DNA of 64,000 nucleotides from assembly GCF_009909145.1 (NCBI RefSeq), contig NZ_JAAAPJ010000011.1:282281-346280 (forward strand), given 5' to 3'. Every line of letters starts with the position of its first letter. The first letter of the stretch is position 1. The position numbers and the translations under genes were made by a program. A model generated the notes under the pieces. The model was not told the DNA's origin. It made no database searches and saw nothing but the letters and a program-made list of their open reading frames with translations. Source of the DNA: Corallococcus silvisoli. Lineage in GTDB: Bacteria; Myxococcota; Myxococcia; Myxococcales; Myxococcaceae. Below are positions 59,135 through 64,000 of the stretch, in pieces.

Positions 59135-62100
59135 ATGACGACCGAGCATCCCGGCCCCCCTTCCGCCTCCGCGCCGAAGTCCCCGGCGAGGCCCCGTCGC
59201 CGGGCGCCCCCCGTGGTGCCCGCTCCCCGCGACGCGGACCTGCCGCTGTCGTTCGGACAGCAGCGGCTGTGGTTCATCGAACAGCTCACGCCCGGAGGCT
59301 GCTCCTATAACGTCCCGTACTTCGCGCGGCTCACCGGCGCGCTGGATGTGCCCGCGCTGGAGCGCGCGCTGGCTGTGGTGGTGGAGCGGCACGAAGCGCT
59401 GCGCACCACCTTCGCCGTGGTGGACGGCCAGCCGGTGCAGCGCATCGCGCCAGCCCCTCCGCTGCCGCTGCGGGTGGAGTCCCTGGAGGCGCTTCCCGCC
59501 TCGGAGCGCGAGCACGCCTTGCGGCGGGTGGCGGAGGCGGAGGCGCGCGTGCCCTTCGACCTGGGCGCGGGCCCCCTGGTGCGCGTGCGGCTCTTGCGGT
59601 TGGGCGACGCCGAGCACGCGCTGCTCCTGATGCTGCACCACATCAGCTGCGACGGCTGGTCGCTCACGGTGATGGAGCGGGAGCTTCAGGCGCTGTACGC
59701 GGCCTTCCGAGCGGGCTCGGAGCCCGTGCTGCCCGCGTTGCCGGTGCAGTACGCGGACCACGCGGTGTGGCAGCGGCGGTGGCTCCAGGATGGCTTCCTC
59801 CAGCAGCAGCTGGACTGGTGGCGGGGACAGTTGGCGGGGGCCCCCGCCGCGCTGGAGCTGCCCACGGACCGGCCCCGCACTGGAGCCCGGTCCACGCGGG
59901 GCGCGGTGTACCGCCACGCGCTCCCCCGGGAGTTGGGGACGGCGCTGGAGGCGCTGTGCCGAAAGCAGGGGGTGACGCTGTTCATGGCGCTCCTGGGCGG
60001 CATGCACCTGCTGCTCGCGCGGCACAGCGGGCAGGACGACCTCGTCATCGGCTCGCCCATCTCCGGCCGCACGCGCCAGGAGGTGGAACCCCTCATTGGC
60101 TTCTTCATCAACACGCTGCCCCTGCGAGTTCGCGGCGAGGGGTCGCTCGGCTTCGGTGAGCTGCTGCACCGCGTGCGCAGGACGTGCCTGGATGCGTACG
60201 CGCACCAGGAGGTGCCCTTCGAGCAGTTGGTGGACGCGCTCCAGCCCGAGCGCGACCTGAGCCGCCCGCCGCTCTTCCAGGTGTTCTTCACGCTCCAGCA
60301 TTCGGCCATGCCCGCGCTGGAGCTGGAGGGGCTGAAGACCACCGAGCTGGACTTCGAGCCGGGCGTGTCGCGCTTCGACCTCACGGTCTTCCTGCGCGAA
60401 ACCCCCGACGGGCTCGTGGGCCTCTGGGAGTACGACACCGACCTCTTCGACGAAGCCACGGTGGCGCGCTTCGCGACGCACTACCTGCGCCTGCTGGACG
60501 CCGCGGTCGCGGAGCCGGAGCGCCCCGTGGCCACGCTGCCCCTGCTCTCCGCCCCGGAGCGGCGGCGGATGCTGGAGCTGGGCACGGGAGCCCGGGTCCC
60601 CTTCCCGCGCGACGCGTCCTTGCCCACCCTGTTCGCGGAGCAGGCCGCGCGCGCGCCCGATGCCGTGGCCCTGGAGGCCGGGGGCGTGCGCCTCACCTAC
60701 GCGGAGCTGGAGGCGAGGGCGAACCAGCTCGCGCACCACCTTCGTGGACAGGGCGTGAGGCTGGGAACGCCCGTGGGCCTGTGCGCGGGTCGCTCGCGGG
60801 AGATGGTCGTGGCCACGCTCGCCATCCTCAAGGCGGGGGGCGCGTACGTCCCGCTGGATCCAAGCTATCCCCCCGAGCGCCTGGAGTTCATGGCGCGCGA
60901 CGCCCGCATCCCCCTGCTCCTGGTGGAGCCGGGGCGCGAGGCGGGGCTGACTGGGTTGGCGGCGCGAGTGGTGGTGCTCGACCCTTCATGGCGGACCTTC
61001 TCGGACGAGCCGACGGACGCCCCCCGCGTGGACATTCCCGCCGAGGCGCTCGCGTACGTCATGTTCACGTCTGGGAGCACCGGGTGGCCCAAGGGCGTGG
61101 GGGTTCCGCACCGGAGCGTGGCGCGGCTGGTGAAGGGCGTGTCCTTCTTCCATGCCGGCCCCGGCGACACCGTCCTCCAGTTGGCGCCCACGTCGTTCGA
61201 CGCCGCGACGCTGGAGCTCTGGGGGGCCCTGCTCCACGGCGCGAGGCTGTTCCTCTACCCACCGGACATGCTCTCGCTGGAGGAGCTGGAGGCGACGCTG
61301 GAGCGCGAGCGCATCAGCGTGTTGTTCCTGACCACCTCCCTCCTTGAACAGATGGCCCTGACGCGGCCCGAGGCGCTCGCGCGCGTGGGGCAGGTCCTCA
61401 CGGGTGGCGACGTCCTGTCCCCGGTGGCGGCGCGCAAGCTGCTGGACGCGGGGGGTACGGTCGTCAACGGCTATGGCCCCACGGAGAACACCACCTTCTC
61501 CACCACGCATCGGGTGAAGCAGGACCAGGACGCGCGGAGGCCCGTGCCCATTGGCCGCGCTCTGGAGAACTCCCAGGCGCTGGTGTTGGACGCGCACCTG
61601 GAGCCGGTGCCCCCAGGCGTCGTGGGCGACGTGTACGTGGGAGGTGACGGTCTGGCGTGGGGCTACGTCGGCCGGCCGGACCTCACCGCCGAGCGCTTCG
61701 TGCCCCACCCCTTCAGCGACGTCCCAGGTGCCCGGCTGTACCGCACGGGGGACCGCGCGCGGTGGCTGCCGGACGGGGAGCTGGCCTTCATGGGCCGCTC
61801 GGACACCCAGGTGAAGCTGCGCGGCGTCCGCATCGAGCTGGGTGAAGTCGAGACGGCCCTGCGGCACCTGCCCGGCGTGGACGACGCGGTGGCCGAGGTG
61901 CGTGAGTACGCCCCCGGCGACAAGCGGTTGGTGGCGTATGTCGTCGGCACGGAGGTGGACGCGACGGCGCTGCGCGCGGGCCTCGCCGCGAGGCTGCCGG
62001 CCCCGCTGGTCCCCGCCGCCTTCGTGAAGCTGGACCGGCTGCCCCTGACGCCCGTGGGCAAGGTGGACCGCAAGGCGCTCGTCACGCCCGTCGGGAACGC

Positions 62101-64000
62101 GCTCGCCGGGGAGGAGTACGTGGCGCCGCGCACCGCGACGGAGACGGCGGTGGCCGAGGTATGGGCCCCTCTATTGGGACGCACGCGCGTGGGGACGCAG
62201 GACTCCTTCTTCGAGCTGGGCGGACACTCGCTCCTCGCCACGCAGGTCATCTCCCGTCTGCGCGAGACCTTCCAGGTGGACCTGTCCGTGCGGGCGCTGT
62301 TCGAGGCCCCCACCATCGCCAGCCTGTCCGCGCGCATCGACGCACTGGGGCAGGGGGGCCGCTGGCTCCGGTCCCTCCCGCTCGAACCCGGCCCGAGGGA
62401 TGGGTGGCGTCCACAGTCGTTCGCGCAGCAGCGGCTGTGGTTCATCTCGCGGCTCGACACGCTGGGGTTCTCCTACAACGTGCCGCTGGTCACGCGGCTG
62501 CGCGGACCGCTGGATGCTCGCGCGCTGGAGCGGAGCCTCGCGGAGATCATCCAGCGCCACGCCGTGCTGCGCTCCACGTTCGATGAGGTGGATGGGCAGC
62601 CGGTGCAGCGCATCGGCCCGGCGTGGGACTTCGCGCTGAAGCCGGTGGAGGTGGACGTCGCCGTGCTCCCGGTGCGACTGGAGGAAGAGGCGCGCCGTCC
62701 GTTCGACCTTCGCCAGGGTCCGCTGGTGCGAGGCCGGCTCTTGCGCGTCGCGGACGACGACCATGTGTGGATGCTCGTCATCCACCACATCGCCTTCGAT
62801 GGGTGGTCCATCGACGTACTCCAGCGCGAGCTGGACGTGCTCTATCCCGCGCATGCGCGAGGCACCGGCTCCACCCTCCCGCCGCTGTCCCTCCAGTACG
62901 TGGACCACGCCCTGTGGCAGCGGGAGTCATTCCAGGGCGAGGCGCTGGAGGAGCAGCTTACGTGGTGGCGCCGAGAGCTGGCGGGGACACCGCCCGTGCT
63001 GGACCTGCCCACCGACAAGCCACGCCCGCCCGTGCAGACCTTCCAGGGCGCGAACTTCGAGGTGCCCCTGCCCCAAGCCCTCCACCGCGCCCTCCAGCTG
63101 TTGGGGCAACGGGAGGGCGCCACGCTGTTCATGACGCTGCTGGCGGGCTTCCAGGTCCTGCTTGCCCGCTACAGCGGCCAGGAGGACATCGTCGTCGGCT
63201 CGCCCATCTCCGGCCGCAACCGCCGCGAGGTGGAAGGCCTCATCGGCTTCTTCGTCAACACGCTCGTCCTTCGCGCGGAGGTCCCGGCGGAGGGCTCCTT
63301 CCGCCAGCTCCTGCGCCGGGTACGTGAGAGCTGCCTGGGAGCCTTCGCCCACCAGGACCTCCCGTTTGAACAGCTCGTGGACGCGCTCAAGCCTCCGCGC
63401 GACTTGAGCCGTACGCCGCTGGTGCAGACGATGTTCGTCCTTCAGCGAGCAGCCGCGCCGCTGTCGCTGCCCGGCCTGATTGTGGAGGAGGTTCCGTTCC
63501 AGACAGGCGTCTCCCGCTTCGACCTCATGCTGTTCATGCGGCAGACGTCTCAGGGACTCGTCGCCTATTGGGAGTACAACACCGCGCTCTTCGAGGCGGC
63601 GACCCTTGCCCGGATGGCCACGCACTACGTGCGACTGCTCGAAGGCGTCGTCGCGAATCCCGAACAGCCCCTCGCGACTCTGACGCTCCTCTCGGGAGCG
63701 GAGCGTCAGCGGCTGCTGCTCGACTGGAACAGCCGGGAGGAGCGACTTCCAGCACCGGGACTCATCCATGCGTGGGTGGAGGCCCAGGTCGCGCGGACAC
63801 CGGATGCGGTCGCCGTCACGAATGGAGTCGACTCCCTCACCTACGCCCAGCTCGAAGCACGCGCCAATCAGCTCGCGCACCACCTCCTCTCCCTGGGCGT
63901 CACGCCCGGTGGCTCCGTTGGCCTGTGTCTGGAGCGCTCCAGCCTCGACATGCCCGTCGCCGTCCTCGCCTCCCTCAAGGCCGGCGCCGCCTACGTCCCC
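59135..64000 (+). CDS. Nonribosomal peptide synthetase, C-A-T-C-A... (3' end outside window)
   Basis: 1,622 residues visible in one unbroken frame. A Pro/Ala/Arg-rich N-terminal tail of 38 residues precedes condensation domain 1 (LSFGQQRLWFIEQL; active HHISCDG, His168-His169). Adenylation domain 1 follows (LTYAELEARANQLA near 520, MFTSGSTGWPKG near 650, NGYGPTEN, LYRTGDRARW, TPVGKVDRKAL), then a T domain with Ser1032 (FFELGGHSLLATQ) and condensation domain 2 (HHIAFDG, His1217-His1218). A second adenylation domain has only begun. Read against GrsA positions, the first A-domain code is D-A-L-S-L-G-G-T-F-K, near valine-type codes but not identical. No epimerase is seen. Confidence 0.9.
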   Translation, partial: MTTEHPGPPSASAPKSPARPRRRAPPVVPAPRDADLPLSFGQQRLWFIEQLTPGGCSYNVPYFARLTGALDVPALERALAVVVERHEALRTTFAVVDGQPVQRIAPAPPLPLRVESLEALPASEREHALRRVAEAEARVPFDLGAGPLVRVRLLRLGDAEHALLLMLHHISCDGWSLTVMERELQALYAAFRAGSEPVLPALPVQYADHAVWQRRWLQDGFLQQQLDWWRGQLAGAPAALELPTDRPRTGARSTRGAVYRHALPRELGTALEALCRKQGVTLFMALLGGMHLLLARHSGQDDLVIGSPISGRTRQEVEPLIGFFINTLPLRVRGEGSLGFGELLHRVRRTCLDAYAHQEVPFEQLVDALQPERDLSRPPLFQVFFTLQHSAMPALELEGLKTTELDFEPGVSRFDLTVFLRETPDGLVGLWEYDTDLFDEATVARFATHYLRLLDAAVAEPERPVATLPLLSAPERRRMLELGTGARVPFPRDASLPTLFAEQAARAPDAVALEAGGVRLTYAELEARANQLAHHLRGQGVRLGTPVGLCAGRSREMVVATLAILKAGGAYVPLDPSYPPERLEFMARDARIPLLLVEPGREAGLTGLAARVVVLDPSWRTFSDEPTDAPRVDIPAEALAYVMFTSGSTGWPKGVGVPHRSVARLVKGVSFFHAGPGDTVLQLAPTSFDAATLELWGALLHGARLFLYPPDMLSLEELEATLERERISVLFLTTSLLEQMALTRPEALARVGQVLTGGDVLSPVAARKLLDAGGTVVNGYGPTENTTFSTTHRVKQDQDARRPVPIGRALENSQALVLDAHLEPVPPGVVGDVYVGGDGLAWGYVGRPDLTAERFVPHPFSDVPGARLYRTGDRARWLPDGELAFMGRSDTQVKLRGVRIELGEVETALRHLPGVDDAVAEVREYAPGDKRLVAYVVGTEVDATALRAGLAARLPAPLVPAAFVKLDRLPLTPVGKVDRKALVTPVGNALAGEEYVAPRTATETAVAEVWAPLLGRTRVGTQDSFFELGGHSLLATQVISRLRETFQVDLSVRALFEAPTIASLSARIDALGQGGRWLRSLPLEPGPRDGWRPQSFAQQRLWFISRLDTLGFSYNVPLVTRLRGPLDARALERSLAEIIQRHAVLRSTFDEVDGQPVQRIGPAWDFALKPVEVDVAVLPVRLEEEARRPFDLRQGPLVRGRLLRVADDDHVWMLVIHHIAFDGWSIDVLQRELDVLYPAHARGTGSTLPPLSLQYVDHALWQRESFQGEALEEQLTWWRRELAGTPPVLDLPTDKPRPPVQTFQGANFEVPLPQALHRALQLLGQREGATLFMTLLAGFQVLLARYSGQEDIVVGSPISGRNRREVEGLIGFFVNTLVLRAEVPAEGSFRQLLRRVRESCLGAFAHQDLPFEQLVDALKPPRDLSRTPLVQTMFVLQRAAAPLSLPGLIVEEVPFQTGVSRFDLMLFMRQTSQGLVAYWEYNTALFEAATLARMATHYVRLLEGVVANPEQPLATLTLLSGAERQRLLLDWNSREERLPAPGLIHAWVEAQVARTPDAVAVTNGVDSLTYAQLEARANQLAHHLLSLGVTPGGSVGLCLERSSLDMPVAVLASLKAGAAYVP

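Larger units (their letters stand above)
48130..64000. other. Biosynthetic gene cluster: amino-group carrier, encapsulin-like shell, NRPS
   Basis: Ten genes run leftward (transketolase halves, lysW, lysX, lysY, capsid-like gene, sulfotransferase, SDR, lysZ, lysK) with overlaps or gaps of 1-30 bases except one 121-base gap. Three run rightward (AMP ligase, carrier, NRPS). The set of amino-group carrier enzymes plus transketolase resembles that used in Streptomyces for diamino-dihydroxy-heptanoate units, as in vazabitide A. The lone HK97-fold gene with sulfotransferase, SDR and NRPS matches published family 3 (natural-product) encapsulin loci, from memory. The right end is outside the window. 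Confidence 0.8.

Noticed and set aside
1..64000. CRISPR array, rRNA or tRNA genes
   Set aside because: I found no regularly spaced direct repeats and no recognisable rRNA or tRNA signature. A covariance-model scan was not possible here, so a tRNA could be missed.

Overview
The window is high-GC bacterial DNA with the gene repertoire of a myxobacterium (Myxococcota, probably the Myxococcus/Corallococcus group). Pointers are a Myxococcales-type sigma-70 factor next to a Ser/Thr kinase, many lipoproteins with Asp-Ala-Gly linkers, an ADYC-domain protein, a DUF1552/DUF1592 pair and a large NRPS. This comes from reading motifs, not from database searches, and I do not name a species. I recognised no rRNA, tRNA or CRISPR array.

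Left part (1-39 kb): mostly chromosomal single genes. They include the end of a UvrD/HelD-like helicase, a pectin acetylesterase-like secreted enzyme, the DUF1592/DUF1552 pair, a SET-domain protein, an LPG-synthase-like flippase, a beta-helix lipoprotein, an ArsC/Spx-like reductase, an MshEN-domain protein, a GDSL hydrolase, an alpha/beta hydrolase, a two-engine SF1 helicase (1293 aa), a YgiQ radical-SAM enzyme, a ChaN-like lipoprotein and a very large membrane protein (about 1,700 aa). A sigma factor is divergent from a kinase/NTPase/formylglycine-synthase-like fusion. Several convergent or 3' gaps hold strong hairpins.

39-45.5 kb is a scarred, accessory-looking stretch. It has a LuxR regulator and a phospholipase D-like protein, then a frameshifted zinc-ribbon/DUF4328 gene, a WD40 fragment, a beta-propeller protein, a LysR gene lacking its 5' part, and a DsrE-like gene. 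It ends with a 0.3-kb relic of the lipoprotein gene at 37.7-39.2 kb, carrying an internal 1,430-bp deletion and a premature stop.

45.5-64 kb: after an RluA pseudouridine synthase and an MFS transporter comes the most notable locus, a biosynthetic cluster built round an amino-group carrier protein. A leftward operon (56,937 to 48,130) encodes both halves of a split transketolase, LysW (ending EDWGE), LysX, LysY, an HK97-fold capsid-like protein, a PAPS-type sulfotransferase, an atypical SDR, LysZ and LysK. Divergently from the same 199-bp gap run an AMP-dependent acyl ligase, a free carrier protein and an NRPS (C-A-T-C-A...) that leaves the window. The capsid-like protein stands alone, with no portal, terminase or tail genes, and sits one base from the sulfotransferase. 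This matches what is called a family 3, or natural-product, encapsulin. The inferred logic is as follows. An amino acid is carried on LysW, activated, reduced, extended by two carbons by the transketolase, then modified by SDR and sulfotransferase, possibly in or on a protein shell. LysK releases it, and the NRPS builds it into a peptide primed by the ligase and carrier. The product and the shell's cargo cannot be read from sequence.
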